Origin: Daphnia carinata
Taxonomy: Eukaryota; Arthropoda; Branchiopoda; Diplostraca; Daphniidae
Assembly: GCF_022539665.2 (NCBI RefSeq)
Contig: NC_081333.1
Location: 13,142,971 to 13,206,970 of the forward strand
Direction: 5' to 3'
Length of the DNA stretch: 64,000 nt
The notes below the pieces were generated by a model that saw only the letters and a program-made list of their open reading frames with translations, made no database searches and was not told the origin of the DNA. Both the position numbers and the translations under genes were made by a program. Position 1 is the first letter of the stretch. Each line of letters starts with the position of its first letter. Positions 50,141 through 62,429 of the stretch are shown piece after piece.

Positions 50141-50775
50141 CATTAAACTGTTTTGGAGCGCTTAGCGCAATGCAGCCCAACTAATCGGTGTATTTTTCAA
50201 ACGATTCATTTAAAGGGAAAACCAATAGCTGAATCGAAATCAGCGTTCAATTTTCAGTATAGTGTGTAAGTTTCATTGAATTCCAAGAAATGTCGTTTTT
50301 GGCCGATTTTGGCAAAAGTGGGAAGGCTATAGCCTTCTCACTTTCTCAGTTTTGGTCAAATTTCAAATTTAGCTTAAAATACATGATTTCCATTCAGAAT
50401 TGAATGCTTATCACGGAAATCAAATTTATTTTGCAATTGACCTTACAGTTTTTTTATTAAACGTCAACAACGAAAAGAAAAAAAAATCGGGCTTATTTAG
50501 TTGGGCTTATTTAGTCGGGCTTAAAAAATTTTTGTGCAATAACTGTCACTCATCGGAATTGGTTGAGTATCATAGGATATACTAAAAATTGAATGCTGAT
50601 TTCGGGTAAATTATTCTTTCTTTCATTGAGTGAGCGATTTTTTAGATACACCCAATATTCAAGAAGCGCTGGGTCGCTCTAGCGTGCCAGTACGCTCCAG
50701 CGCCTGCGCGATGCAGCACAAATTTCCGATTGCCAGCGCGCTGATTGCAATTATCTTGTTTATATTAACATAATT
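50140..50775. repeat. Satellite-interrupting block, copy 2
   Basis: Nearly identical to copy 1 through the palindrome (50322-50337) and the CG-richer end. The truncated satellite unit before it (about 50035-50140) is almost identical to that before copy 3, so block and boundary unit were copied together. Confidence 0.9.
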
Positions 50776-53700
50776 ATTGCAAAATAGGTACGAAGTAGAT
50801 TGGAAATCCAACGAGGATAAAGAAAATAACCTTAATTTCAATCTAGGTTACATAGTTTTTGAGTTATTCACATTAAAGTAGATTGGCTTTAAAGAAAAGC
50901 TTGTTTGATTTTAATTATCTTCTTTAACTTAACTTAACTATGGAAAATTATGCATGAGTTAGCTTCTAAACTAAAGAAGGATTAAGATAATAACCTAAAT
51001 TTTAACATAAAATACATAGTTTTTGAGTTATTCAACCTTAAATCAATTAGCTTTAAAAAAAGCATGTTTCATTTCAATTATCTCCCTTAAATTAACTTAA
51101 CTATGGCAAGTTATGCATGAATTAAGTTCGAAATTAAACGAGGATCAAGATAATACCCTTAATTTTAATCTAGGTCACATGGATTTTGAGTTATTTAACT
51201 TAAAATAGATTGGCTTTAAAGAAAAGCTCGTTTGCTTTCAATTATCTTCTTTGAATTAACTTAACTTTGGTAAATTATGCATCAGTTAGGTTCAAAATTA
51301 AGCGAAGATCAAGACAAAACTTTTAATTTTAATTTAGGTTACATAGTTTTTAAGTTATTCAACTTAAAATAGATTGTGTTTAAAGAAAACCTCGTTTGAT
51401 TTCAATTATCTTCTTTAAATTAATTTAACTACGGCAAATTATGCATGAATTAGGTTCGAAATAAAACGAGGATCAAGGTGATACCCTTAATTTTAATCTA
51501 AGATACATAGTTTTTGAGTTATTCAACTTAAAATCAATTAGCTTTAAAAAAAGCAGGTTTCATTTCAATTATCTTCCTTAAATTAACTTAACTATGGCAA
51601 ATTATGCATGAGTTAAGTTCGAAATTAAACGAGGATCAAGATAATACCCTTAATTTTAATCTAGGTCACATAGTTTTTAAGTTATTCAACTTAAAATAGA
51701 TTGTGTTTAAAGAAAACCTCGTTTGATTTCAATTATCTTCTTTAAATTAAATTAACTACGGCAAATTATGCATGATTTAGGTTCGAAATTAAACGAGGAT
51801 CAAGGTAATACCCTTAATTTTAATCTAAGATACATAGTTTTTGAGTTATTCAACTTAAAATCAATTAGCTTTAAAAAAAAGCAGGTTTCATTTCAATTAT
51901 CTTCCTTAAATTAACTGAACTATGGCAAATTATGCATGAATTAGGTTCAAAATTAAACGAGGATCAAGATAATACCCTTAATTTTAAACTAGGTCACATA
52001 GTTTTTGAGTTATTTAACTTAAAATAGATTGGCTTTAAAGAAAAACTCGTTTGATTTCAATTATCTTCCTTATATTAACTTAACTATGGTAAATTATGCA
52101 TTAGTTAGGTTCTAAATTAAACGAGGATCAAGGTAATACCCTTAAATTAATTTAGGTTACATAGTTTTTAAGTTATTCAACTTAAAATAGATTGGGTTTA
52201 AAGAAAACCTCGTTTGTTTTCAATTATTTTCTTTAAATTAACTTAACTACGGCAAATTATGCATGAATTAGGTTCGAAATTAAACGAGGATCAAGGTAAT
52301 ACCCTTAATTTTAATCTAAGATACATAGTTTTTGAGTTATCCAACTTAAAATCAATTAGCTTTAAAAAAAGCAGGTTTCATTTCAATTATCTTCCTTAAA
52401 TTAACTTAACTATGGCAAATTATGCATGAGTTAAGTTCGAAATTAAACGAGGATCAAGATAATACCCTTAATTTTAATCTAGGTCACATAGTTTTTGAGT
52501 TATTTAACTTAAAATAGATTGGCTTTAAAGAAAAGCTCGTTTGATTTCAATTATCTTCTTTGAATTACCTTAACTACGGCAAATTATGCATGAATTAGGT
52601 TCGAAATTAAAGGAGGATCAAGACAATACCCTTAATTTTAATCTAAGTTACATAGTTTTAGAGTTATTTGACTTAAAATCAATTAGCTTTAAAAAAAGCC
52701 GGTTTAATTTCAATTATCTTCCTTAAATTAACTGAATTATGGCAAATTATGCATGAATTAGGTTCAAAATTAAACGAGGATCAAGATAATACCCTTAATT
52801 TTAAACTAGGTCACATAGTTTTTGAGTTATTTAACTTAAAATAGATTGGCTTTAAAGAAAAACTCGTTTGATTTCAATTATCTTCCTTATATTAACTTAA
52901 CTATGGTAAATTATGCATTAGTTAGGTTCTAAATTAAACGAGGATCAAGATAATACCCTTAATATTAATTTAGGTTACATAGTTTTTAAGTTATTCAACT
53001 TAAAATAGATTTGGTTTAAAGAAATCCTCGTTTGATTTCAATTATTTTCTTTAAATTAACTTAACTACGGCAAATTATGCATGAATTAGGTTCGAAATTA
53101 AACGAGGAACAAGGTAATACCCTTAATTTTAATCTAAGATACATAGTTTTTGAGTTATCCAACTTAAAATCAATTAGCTTTAAAAAAAGCAGGTTTCGTT
53201 TCAATTATCTTCCTTAAATTAACTTAACTATGGCAAATTATGCATGAATTAGGTTTGAAATTAAACGAGGACCAAGATAATACCCTTAATTTTAATCTAA
53301 GATACATAGTTTTTGAGTTATTCAACTTAATATCAATTAGCTTTAAAAAAAAGCAGGTTTCATTTCAATTATCTTCCTTAAATTAACTTAACTATGGCAA
53401 ATTATGCATGAATTAGTTTCGAAATTAAACGAGGATCAAGATAATACCCTTAATTTTAATCTAGGTCACATGGATTTTGAGTTATTTAACTTAAAATAGA
53501 TTGTGTTTAAAGAAAAGCTCGTTTGATTTCAATTATCTTCTTTAAATTAACTTAACTATGGTAAATTATGCATTAGTTTGGTTCTAAATTATACGAGGAT
53601 CAAGATAATATCCTTGATTTTAATTTAGGTTACATAGTTTTTAAGTTATTCAACTTAAAATAGATTGGGTTTAAAGAAAACCTCGTTTGATTTCAATTAT

Positions 53701-54970
53701 TTTCTTTAAATTAACTTAACTACGGCAAATTATGCATGAATTATGTTCGAAATTAAACGAGGATCAAGGTAATAACCTTAATTTTAATCTAAAATACATA
53801 GTTTTTGAGTTATTCAACTTAAAATCAATTAGCTTTAAAAAAAGCATGTTTCATTTCAATTATCTCTCTTAAATTAACTTAACTATGGCAAATTATGCAT
53901 GAATTAGGTTTGAAATTAAACGAGGATCAAGATAATACCCTTAATTTTAATCTAAGTTACATAGTTTTAGAGTTATTCGACTTAAAATCAATTAGCTTTA
54001 AAGAAAAGCATGTTTCATTTCAATTATCTCCCTTAAATTAACTTAACTATGGCAAAATATGCTTGAATTAGGTTCAAAATTAAGCGAGGACCAAGGCAAT
54101 AACCTTAATTTTAATCTAGATTACATAGTTTTTAAGTTATTCAACTTAAAATAGATTGGGTTTAATGAAAAGCTCGTTTGATTTCAATTATCTTCTTTAA
54201 ATTAACTTAACTATGGTAAATTATGCATGAATTAAGTTCTAAATTAAACCAGGATCAAGGTAGTAACCTTAATTTTAATCTAGGTCACATGGATTTTGAG
54301 TTATTTAACTTAAAATAGATTGGCTTTAAAGAAAAGCTCGTTTGATTTCAATTATCGTCTTTAAATTAACTTAACTACGGCAAATTATGCATGAATTAGG
54401 TTCGAAATTAAAGGAGGATCAAGACTATACCCTTAATTTTAATCTAAGATACATAGTTTTTGAGTTATCCAACTTAAAATCAATTAGCTTTAAAAAAAAG
54501 CATGTTTCATTTCAATTATCTCCCTTTAATTAACTTAACTATGGCAAATTATGCATGACTTAGGTTCGAAATTAAACGAGGATCATGATAGTAACCTTAA
54601 TTTTACTCTAGGTCACATAGTTTTTGAGTTATTTAACTTAAAATAGATTGGCTTTAAAGACAAGCTCGTTTAATTTCAATTATCTTCATTAAATTAACTT
54701 AACTATGGAAAATTATGGATGAAATAGGTTATACATTAAACAAGGATCAAGATAATAACCTTAATTTTAATATAGGTTACATAGTTTTTGAGTCATACAA
54801 CTTAAAATAAATTGGCTTTAAAGAAAAGCTCGTTTGATTTCAATTAACTTCTTTAAATTAATGTAACTATGGCAAATTATGGATGAGTTAGGTTCTAAAT
54901 TAATTAAGGATGAAGAAAATAAACTGTATTTTAATCTAGGTTACATAGTTTTTGATTTATTCAAATTAAC
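50775..54970. repeat. 164-bp AT-rich satellite array, segment 2
   Basis: About 25 monomers of the same family in one orientation. The two monomer types alternate irregularly. Monomer length is close to a nucleosome repeat, as in many centromeric or heterochromatic satellites. Confidence 0.95.
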
Positions 54971-55500
54971 ACACCATTCAACTGTTTTGGAGCGCTTAGC
55001 GCGATGCAGCCCAACTAATCGGTGTATTTTTCAAACGATTCATTTAAAGAGAAAACCAATAGCTGAATCGAAATCAGCGTTCAATTTTCAATATACTGTG
55101 TAAGTTTCATTGAATTCCAAGAAATGTCGTTTTTGGCCGATTTTGGCAAAAGTGGGAAGGCTATAGCCTTCTCACTTTCTCAGTTTTGGTCAAATTTCAA
55201 ATTTAGCTTAAAATACATGATTTCCATTCAGAATTGAATGCTTATCACGGAAATCAAGTTTATTTTGCAATTGACCCTATAGTTTTTTTATTAAACGTCA
55301 AAAATGAAAAAATAAGAAAAGTCGGGCTTATTTAGTCGGGCTTAAAAAATTTTCTGCAAAAACTGACAATTATGGAAATTGGTTGAATATCACAGGAAAT
55401 ACTCAAAACTGAATGTTGATTCCGGAAAATTGCAATTTTTTTTTATTTAGTGTATCCTTTTTTAAACATACCAAGTCTACAGCGCTAGCGCGATACAGCG
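54970..55500. repeat. Satellite-interrupting block, copy 3, end of the array
   Basis: Matches the other blocks through the palindrome (55156-55171) and the CGGGCTTATTTAG motif, then diverges: some of the repeated GGGCTTATTTAG words are missing and the CG-richer end is shortened. No satellite follows, so this block marks the right border of the array. Confidence 0.85.
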
Positions 55501-56950
55501 AAAATGAACCAGAGCCTATCGCCATCTGTTGTCTGTTGGAACCACGATTTGAACAGAAGGTTTGGAGATACCAATCAACATCTGAACACAAATATTATAC
55601 AGGAGATACGAACGTACGAATGCAATACAAGAGAACGAATAATTGAAAGTAAACAGAATAAAAGTGTGACGCTGGCGCGAAAGGTATATCGGAATATGTA
55701 ACCGTCTGTCGGCATACCACTGGCGAGTTGGTGGCATACACGTAGCACACTAGCCCCGTCAGCAAAGAGGGATACCGAATGTCTTTCAGTTTCCATATCG
55801 GGAAAAATGTCTTCAGCCATAGTGTGTTGTCCTAATCTAGGAGTTCACCATTTCTTTTAGTATAACGTAATACCTTTCAACTCCTCGTAATTGTGCTTGA
55901 CCCACTTGACCCGATTACGAAATTGTAAAGCGGGACAGAAAAAGTGACTTCTCCCTCTCTACGCCTAATCAACTTAGGCAAACAACGACTGTTTACGTAA
56001 TTGTCGGCAAGTGAGCAGTAACATTTTGTACCATACAATTTAAAAAGCAGTTTAAAGATCCAAAAATTAACATCATCCACGGTAAGTGTAGTTCAATTAA
56101 ATAAACCGAAATAGATAAAAAGAAAATAGCAAAACTTTGAAAACTGTTCTAGAGGTCCAAACAAGAGTATTTTGTTGCTAGCCCAAAAACAGAAAGCATG
56201 GTCAAAGTCAGTTACATTCAGATATTATGGCCAGAGGCTATCATCATTCTGTTTAAGGTCTGGTTTCTTTTAGCTGAAAAATTTACGAGCTCTCTACCTG
56301 CTTCAAGACATTGTCTTCTCGGTAGGCCTTAGTCGCAATATAAAGGGGAAAAAAGATCCTCATTTTACAATACCGTGGTATTTTTGGGTCGTCAAGTGTG
56401 GACTCTATGACACCAAAACTATCGAAAGGGCAATTACTTTAAAGACATATTTTAAAAACATTTAAATAGTCTGTTTCTCGTCTGTTGTCTATAGTTTAAT
56501 TGTATTTTACGAAGTAGGCAAACTGTTTTCTTTTCCCGTTTTGGTTGTCAATCAACACAAAGTTCATTAATTTTTTTTTAGATAACCCTAGACAAATCTG
56601 ACATCTGCTTTGGAAAAAGAAAAAAAAAAAAAAACTTTTTATCAAACATTAGCAAACGCCATTCTTCGGAATGGTGTCTGTGCGCAGACTTTATGTTCGC
56701 AATAACATGACCAAATAAGAATATGTTATAACGAAGAAGTCAAACGACTTGATTTTCACGTAAAAAGTATAGCGATTATAGCCAGGAGATTGTACTAACT
56801 ACAAGGCAGTCACGAGTTACAGAGAGGGATAGATCCGAATATGCCATGACGCAATGGAGCTCACTATTCTTTGGTTGGAGCAGAACCAACCAGTGATGTA
56901 ACGCTCACAACATAACGCTGCGGACCGTTGCTACCCTCAAGGCGGCTATG

Positions 56951-57017
56951 CACGCTCTCTCCTTCTCTCTATTTCTCTCTCTCTCTCTTTCATTTCCATT
57001 CTTTCTTCTCTCTCTCC
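56951..57017. repeat. CT-rich simple tract
   Basis: Polypyrimidine tract of CTCT runs; on the other strand it offers GAGA elements of the kind found in arthropod promoters. Confidence 0.75.
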
Positions 57018-57423
57018 CGTCCCTTCTTGTAGTTCAGAATTACACCATCGAGAATGTTATCTGTAATCCTTGTCTGGACGACTAACGCTGCAAGGGTCTA
57101 AACTTGTAACAAAAGGACGCGAAAACAAAATCACTACCCAATACCAAAAGTGTTCGCTCGGAGGCTTTTTTTCCCTTTTTTCTTCTTTGGTGTGCTTAAC
57201 AATTTTGACAGAATCCTACGTTGTTTTATTTATTTAATTAAAATTTTTCGTTTTCCACCTGAGTAGTCTTATAATATCAAGGTTTCGGTGTACTCCTCGA
57301 CTCCGCATTTAAAATTAAAAAAAAAGGGTGTTCTTTTTTTTCCTTTCATACATTCGCATCAAACGACCGGCGCCGTGAAAGCCAAACGCGGATACAAAGA
57401 ACTAGAAAGAGAAGAGGAACGTG

Positions 57424-57430
57424 TATAAAA
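57424..57430 (+). promoter_or_regulatory. Possible TATA box
   Basis: TATAAAA in a region otherwise free of features, downstream of the CT-rich tract and on the strand of the CENPB-like gene. Confidence 0.35.
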
Positions 57431-58106
57431 ACGATTCGGATAGCAACTGCAAGTCTGGAACACACCGTCGGACCGCATTTCTAACCAGCTGTTCCATATA
57501 TGAAGTTTTTATCCAGCGACGCAACCAGTCTTCTTGCAGACCAATCGTTTTCTACTCTCGGCAGACGGAGCCGCGAAAAACAAAATAAAGTCAATTTTGC
57601 CTAAAGCTTTCGTCTCCGTATCTAAATGAGATTTGGCAACCTCATATATTGTTAGACTGCTACCAACAGTGTACCAACTTTCGGGTTTGCGAGAGAGACA
57701 AAAAAAAAGCCTCTAATGTGGACATGGTTTAGTGTAAACTGAAAAACCTTGGAAACGTCATCGGCTCCGGACGACTTTTGGAGAGGGGGACTCGAATTTC
57801 AGTTCAAAGACCTTGAGTCTTGAGGTAGGACGGACTGCAAGATATGCGCCACATCGTCTTCTTCTTCAGCCAACAAGCCTGAGGCTAATATACTCTTTCA
57901 ACCCTCTTGCCGCTCCTCCTCCTCCTCCTCCTTGTCGTCTTCCTGACTGCTACTCTAACTCGGACTCGGACCTCTTTTGCAAGTCATTTGCTTCCCTCCA
58001 CTCTCTTGTAGCCCGGACACAACAGCAGAACGTGCTCATAGTGTCTGTGAATCGTGAGACCAGAGCACATGAGTTTTGGTGTGATAAATACTTGGTGTGG
58101 TACGTG

Positions 58107-59802
58107 ATGGCCGATCCGGAGCAGCAGTCTCAGCCACTTCCACCGACGGCACCGAAAACCCGTCTCGGATTGTCTCTCTCTGAACGGATCAAAGTAATCG
58201 AAGCGCGACAGATGGGCAAATCCATGCGACAGGTTTTTATTTTCATCCTCATCCTTCTTTTTCACGGGATAACCTGTTGATAAATTTGTAACCGTCAAAG
58301 CAACTAAAATAGAATGTCGACTTGATTTTAGTTAGCTGCCCAGTTTGGCTGCGGAAAAACGCAGATACTCAACACCCTGGCTCAAAAGGAGAGATACATT
58401 CGTGAATGGGAGGTGATGGGCCGTAATAATCCTTCAATTGGGGCGAGAAAACGTTTTCGACACACAAGAAACGAACAGATCAACCGCTCCGTTCATGAAT
58501 GGTACCCGTTTTAATTTTTTATTTAAATTTCATTAATTGCCTTTTACTATTTTTTACACCTAATATTTTAGCAAAAACATAAACATTTTGGAAAGCTGGC
58601 TTAGCTAAACTGATAAAGTCAATATTTCGTTAACATTTGCATTGTAAAGTGAACCTTAAAAATTATTTATCCAGCCATCTTGATTTTCAATTTAGCTAGT
58701 TTGAGAAATAGCAAATTCTTTCTGTCTTTATTATCTTCTGAACGTAATTTCTCGAATCACGTGACGTACATATGCTTGCTAAATAGGTTTAGCGGATTCT
58801 CGAATCTTGTTGTACACAGCTGTTTACTTAAAGTCATAAAAACGTTTATTATTATACCACAGTAATACTCACACATGTTTTGTTTGAAAACATACATCTA
58901 TACGATCTCAATTCTCCAACTTCCGACGGTCATAGGTACCAACAGCAGGCAGCAAATGGTCTCCGGATTACAGGCCCCATGCTGCAAAAACAAGCCAGAC
59001 ACTACGCAGCACATTTAGGAATTATCAATTTTGCAGCTAGCAACGGATGGTTAGCTAATTTTAGAAGATTCTACAATATCATCAGTGTAACTAAAACTAC
59101 TTTTTTCCGCATTTTTTTCACTCCTGCAAATCATTTAGTTGTTGAATGCGTAGCTTTGCCTAACACCTACATTAGAGTTTAATGTCCGCTTTTTCCACAA
59201 ACTGAAGTAAAAAGTTTATCTTATTTGACTTTTCCATGTGACCTCATAATCAGTTGATCTATATAAAGTAGCCTATTTTCTATCAGTCAGCGTGCAATAT
59301 GCAAATGTATTTAGTAGCCTAGGTTACGTACGCTTTTGACTTATCCAGAATTTGTATGCTTCTCCAATGACTCGATTTCTAACGAATCGAAAATTTTTGA
59401 GAAAAATTTCTCTCAGTAATTCCACGGGTGGGCTGTAAAAGGCGTTCTTTTAAGGAAATTCTGGTAGTCTGTACGTGCACGAGGAAATTGGGGTACATTG
59501 TGACTGTTAAACCTTTAAGCAGAAGGCAACAAAGGAAAATAAAATCTATATAAACTTGTACGAATTGTTTGTTTAGTGCTCCCCGCATCCACGGAAGCGG
59601 AAACTGGCAATCACTCCAGCCAGAAAGCAACGAGGAAGATGCTTTGACCCACAAAGCCAGCACTTCAAAGTGTCAGCTTGATGCAGAATTCGTACAAGTT
59701 GGATGTGACGAAGTTCTTAAAAGATCTCCGCAGTTGCCGTCTGAAAATTTGACCGAAAAAGGACCCGTTATTAGGAAGAGAACCAAGCAGATATACCTTT
59801 AG
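58107..59802 (+). CDS. CENP-B/Tigger-type HTH DNA-binding protein, no transposase core
   Basis: Exons 58107-58232, 58332-58501, 58936-59086 and a last exon from 59577. Residues ~17-65 are an N-terminal CENP-B/psq-type HTH (LSLSERIKVIEARQMGKS, LAAQFGCGKTQI). Residues ~98-149 are the second, Tc5/CENP-B-type HTH (WYQQQAANGLRITGPML, FAASNGWLANFRR). In CENP-B, jerky and Tigger proteins these bind DNA; the DDE nuclease that normally follows is absent. The end is uncertain. The GT at 59087 joins in a phase that gives a basic 34-residue tail (PHPRKRKLAITP) stopping at 59681. A longer open frame runs to 59802 but needs another donor. Without splicing it ends at 59182. The start was chosen at MADPEQQ; an upstream in-frame ATG is at 57813. 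It is probably nuclear. Confidence 0.7.
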
Positions 59803-60197
59803 GTAACAGGTTTTTTTCATTTAGTGAACTTAAAAATACATTGCAAGAGAAAATTTGAGGCTGCCAGGAACACATAAACTTTTATTTATCTAGCCATTCT
59901 TTCTTTCTGACATCTGCATTAAGGGCCACAAATTTTTTCACAATAGTAAACCATTTTCACGCAACCCGTACCAAGAAGCTGAAGATAAACAGGGTAGCAG
60001 CAAGATTTCCATTTTTAAAACAAAATTATTTTTTAAACCATATAAACTGGGATTCGTAGCAGTTTATTTTGATTTGCAATAGAAATTAAATATAGGAGGC
60101 GATAATATCTTTTTATTTAGACTATGGAAATATACTTGAAAATTTTTCTACATTCCATTTTTGCCAATTCTCTTTTAAAAATATGAGTCACATTTTA
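59803..60197. other. Spacer
   Basis: AT-rich spacer between the CENPB-like gene and the Kazal pseudogene; nothing recognised. Confidence 0.6.
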
Positions 60198-60839
60198 TCA
60201 CTTGTTAGCTGGTGCCCGCTGGTTGTCCCCATTTATTAGCATGCACCGTTGCGAGCAAATAGTTACAGACGACTTGATCGTTCCACATTTAGTGATTTCG
60301 TTTTTGAAACAATCTATGTTAGAGTACGTATTGGCCATCAGTACCGCAAACTGGGCATAATACTGTGCACAAGCACATTTTTTCTGACGGTTTGTTCACT
60401 TGCTTGCCTCCATCATAGGCCTTCTTAACCGTTGAATCAAGAACAGTCCCGCATTTGGTAATTTCAACTTCCATGCAGTTCTCATTGTCGTAGGTTTCCC
60501 GTCCGTGCCGCAAACAGGGGCGTGCAAAATGTACACCCGCATTCAGCAGCTTCTTCTTCTCCTTTTCCTTCGCCTATTTTGCATTCACCGTCATAGCTTT
60601 GCCAAGGCCAACGGCGGTATTTTGTTTTGTTAGGCACTGGAGGGCGCATTACCGTAAGTATTCCCGTCCGTACCGCACACTGGATCATACTGTAACGTGC
60701 AGATGCATACGTCTGGCTGATCAATCGAAGCTGCATAGTTATAACATTATCAGCTTTATTAATGGAATCGGTTATTTTCCTGAACAAATCGTACCTCCGA
60801 AAACACTAGGCTGATTGCTGGTTAGAACGATGAAGGCGA
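60198..60839 (-). pseudogene. Multi-Kazal serine protease inhibitor, frame-broken, 5' end in gap
   Basis: On the minus strand, 60839-60795 encodes the end of a signal peptide (AFIVLTSNQPSVFG). A GT-AG intron (60794-60731) joins in phase to an exon running to a stop at 60198. Three Kazal-like modules can be followed by switching frame: [20 protein letters not shown], then CGCTFC..VCGTDG.TYDN, then CLCTVLCPVCGTDG. At least four apparent small deletions break the frame (about 60645, 60598, 60518 and 60345). Between them the codons stay well conserved, so this is either a young pseudogene or an intact gene with consensus errors beside an assembly gap. Family role: secreted inhibitor of trypsin- or subtilisin-like proteases. 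The initiator Met lies in the gap. Confidence 0.75.
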
Positions 60840-60939
60840 NNNNNNNNNNNNNNNNNNNNNNNNNNNNNNNNNNNNNNNNNNNNNNNNNNNNNNNNNNNNN
60901 NNNNNNNNNNNNNNNNNNNNNNNNNNNNNNNNNNNNNNN
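60840..60939. other. Assembly gap of 100 N
   Basis: Exactly 100 N, the usual placeholder for a gap of unknown size. Sequences on its two sides need not be neighbours in the genome. Confidence 0.99.
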
Positions 60940-61697
60940 TTACCTAATCCAGGTGGACGATGGCCTGCGGCAATCTTGGATCTTAGGATCTTTTATTTTG
61001 GTTCAACCATAACCCACTTAATTTGGTCCTACCTAACTTAACCCGATGGCCCCCTATGTCGGGCTCTTTACACCGCACTGGTAGTACCTAATCCAGGCAG
61101 ATCTTAACCTCCAATCAACATAGAATGGCACCTTTTTCAAAATTTTCCGCCACTCTAAAGGGGCGGGGCCTAAGGCCACTTTTCCCAAACACCCCTTACC
61201 GGGTTCTACAAGTCGGGGCACCCCGATATGACGGTTATGGAACCTTATCTACTCACTATTGACCTCCCAACGGTCTGGCGCACACCTATTTACGTGCTAT
61301 GAAGGTAAACTGACTGTCAGTTAAGCTTCCATCACCCTTTACGGATTGTTACGCTTATACGCGATTTAATTATGACCCTTGTGGATTTTTTCAATGGCTG
61401 TCTTGCCACTTAAAACTGGTTTTTAAAAAAAGGTAAACTGCTTGACAGTTACGCTTGTTCGACCATTACATTGGTACCATACACACACACCACCCCCACA
61501 CAACTAGCACACGCCATTTTGCCCTTCGCTATTCTTATGCCGGCTCGGTCCCGAACCCATATCGAAGCTTTTTATTTTTTAATTTTAATCTTTTATTCCC
61601 GGAGCACAAAACCCAACCCCCCGGGGGGATCTTGTGGTGGAGAGCCCAACTAACTGAAAGACTGAAAAACTAACTGAAAGAAAGACTAACTGAAAGA
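60940..61697. other. Low-complexity, subtelomere-like sequence
   Basis: No gene seen. Repeated short words occur: CCTAATCCAGG at 60944 and 61088; GGTAAACTG with TGACAGTTACGCTT near 61430 and a similar copy near 61305; and ACTAACTGAAAG units directly before the telomere tract (about 61646-61697). Confidence 0.55.
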
Positions 61698-61730
61698 CTA
61701 ACCTAACCTAACCTAACCTAACCTAACCTA
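61698..61730 (+). repeat. Interstitial telomere repeat (CCTAA)n
   Basis: Six and a half perfect CCTAA units, the complement of the arthropod telomere repeat TTAGG. A chromosome end in this orientation would lie to the left, towards the assembly gap. Confidence 0.9.
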
Positions 61731-61755
61731 TTATTAAAAAAATCGATATCGATAT

Positions 61756-62215
61756 GCATCGATATAACCTATTTCTAATTAAAGATTTCATGTTTTAAAT
61801 AATACAAAATTTTAAGCCCGACAAAATAAGCCCGACTTTTAGTTTTTTACGTATATTTCAAAAACTAAAAGGCCAATGTGAAAATAAACATGATATTCGT
61901 AATCAGCGATGAATTCTGCATCGATATAACCTATTTCTAATTAAAGATTTCATGTTTTAAATAATACAAAATTTTAAGCCCGACAAAATAAGCCCGACAA
62001 AATAAGCCCGACAAAATAAGCCCGACTTTTAGTTTTTTACGTATATTTCAAAAACTAAAAGGCTAATGTGAAAATAAACATGATATTCGTAATCAGCGAT
62101 GAATTCTGCATCGATATAACCTATTTCTAATTAAAGATTTCATTTTTTTAATAATACAAAATTTTAAGCCCGACAAAATAAGCCCGACAAAATAAGCCCG
62201 ACTTTGAGTAAAACT
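61756..62215. repeat. Tandem repeat of 162-190 bp with AATAAGCCCGAC words
   Basis: Three copies begin with GCATCGATATAACC at 61756, 61918 and 62108. The length difference comes from extra copies of a 14-bp word (AAAATAAGCCCGAC). The third copy is truncated. Position next to CCTAA repeats suggests a subtelomeric satellite. Confidence 0.9.
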
Positions 62216-62429
62216 CTTCAGAATTGAATAAAACACACCTCAATCGACGTAACTTTTAATTTGCGTCGAATGGAACCATTTCCAGCGTTCTATCTCTAAC
62301 GGTTCAGGAGTTAGCATTTTTCAGTTTTCAGTGCCCTCTAGCGTTCGCATTTCAAGTTAGAATTAAATAAATTGCATCTCATTCGACGTAACTTTTTTTT
62401 CAGAGCCCTCGTTCTGCATTTTAGTATCC

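Larger units (their letters stand above)
55500..58106. other. Spacer and presumed promoter/5' UTR of the CENPB-like gene
   Basis: No family-matching reading frame. It includes a CT-rich tract (56951-57017) and a TATAAAA box near 57424-57430, about 680 bases before the likely start codon. An open frame runs in frame from 57813 to the start at 58107 but looks like leader sequence (Pro run from CTCCTC repeats). Confidence 0.45.

Noticed and set aside
48187-50585. Two nearly identical 61-residue open frames at 48187-48372 and 50400-50585
   Set aside because: They sit in copies of the satellite-interrupting block, are broken in the third copy, and match no family.
57813-58106. N-terminal extension of the CENPB-like protein from an upstream ATG
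   Set aside because: Composition (Leu/Pro runs from CTCCTC repeats) looks like leader sequence; the conserved domain begins just after 58107.
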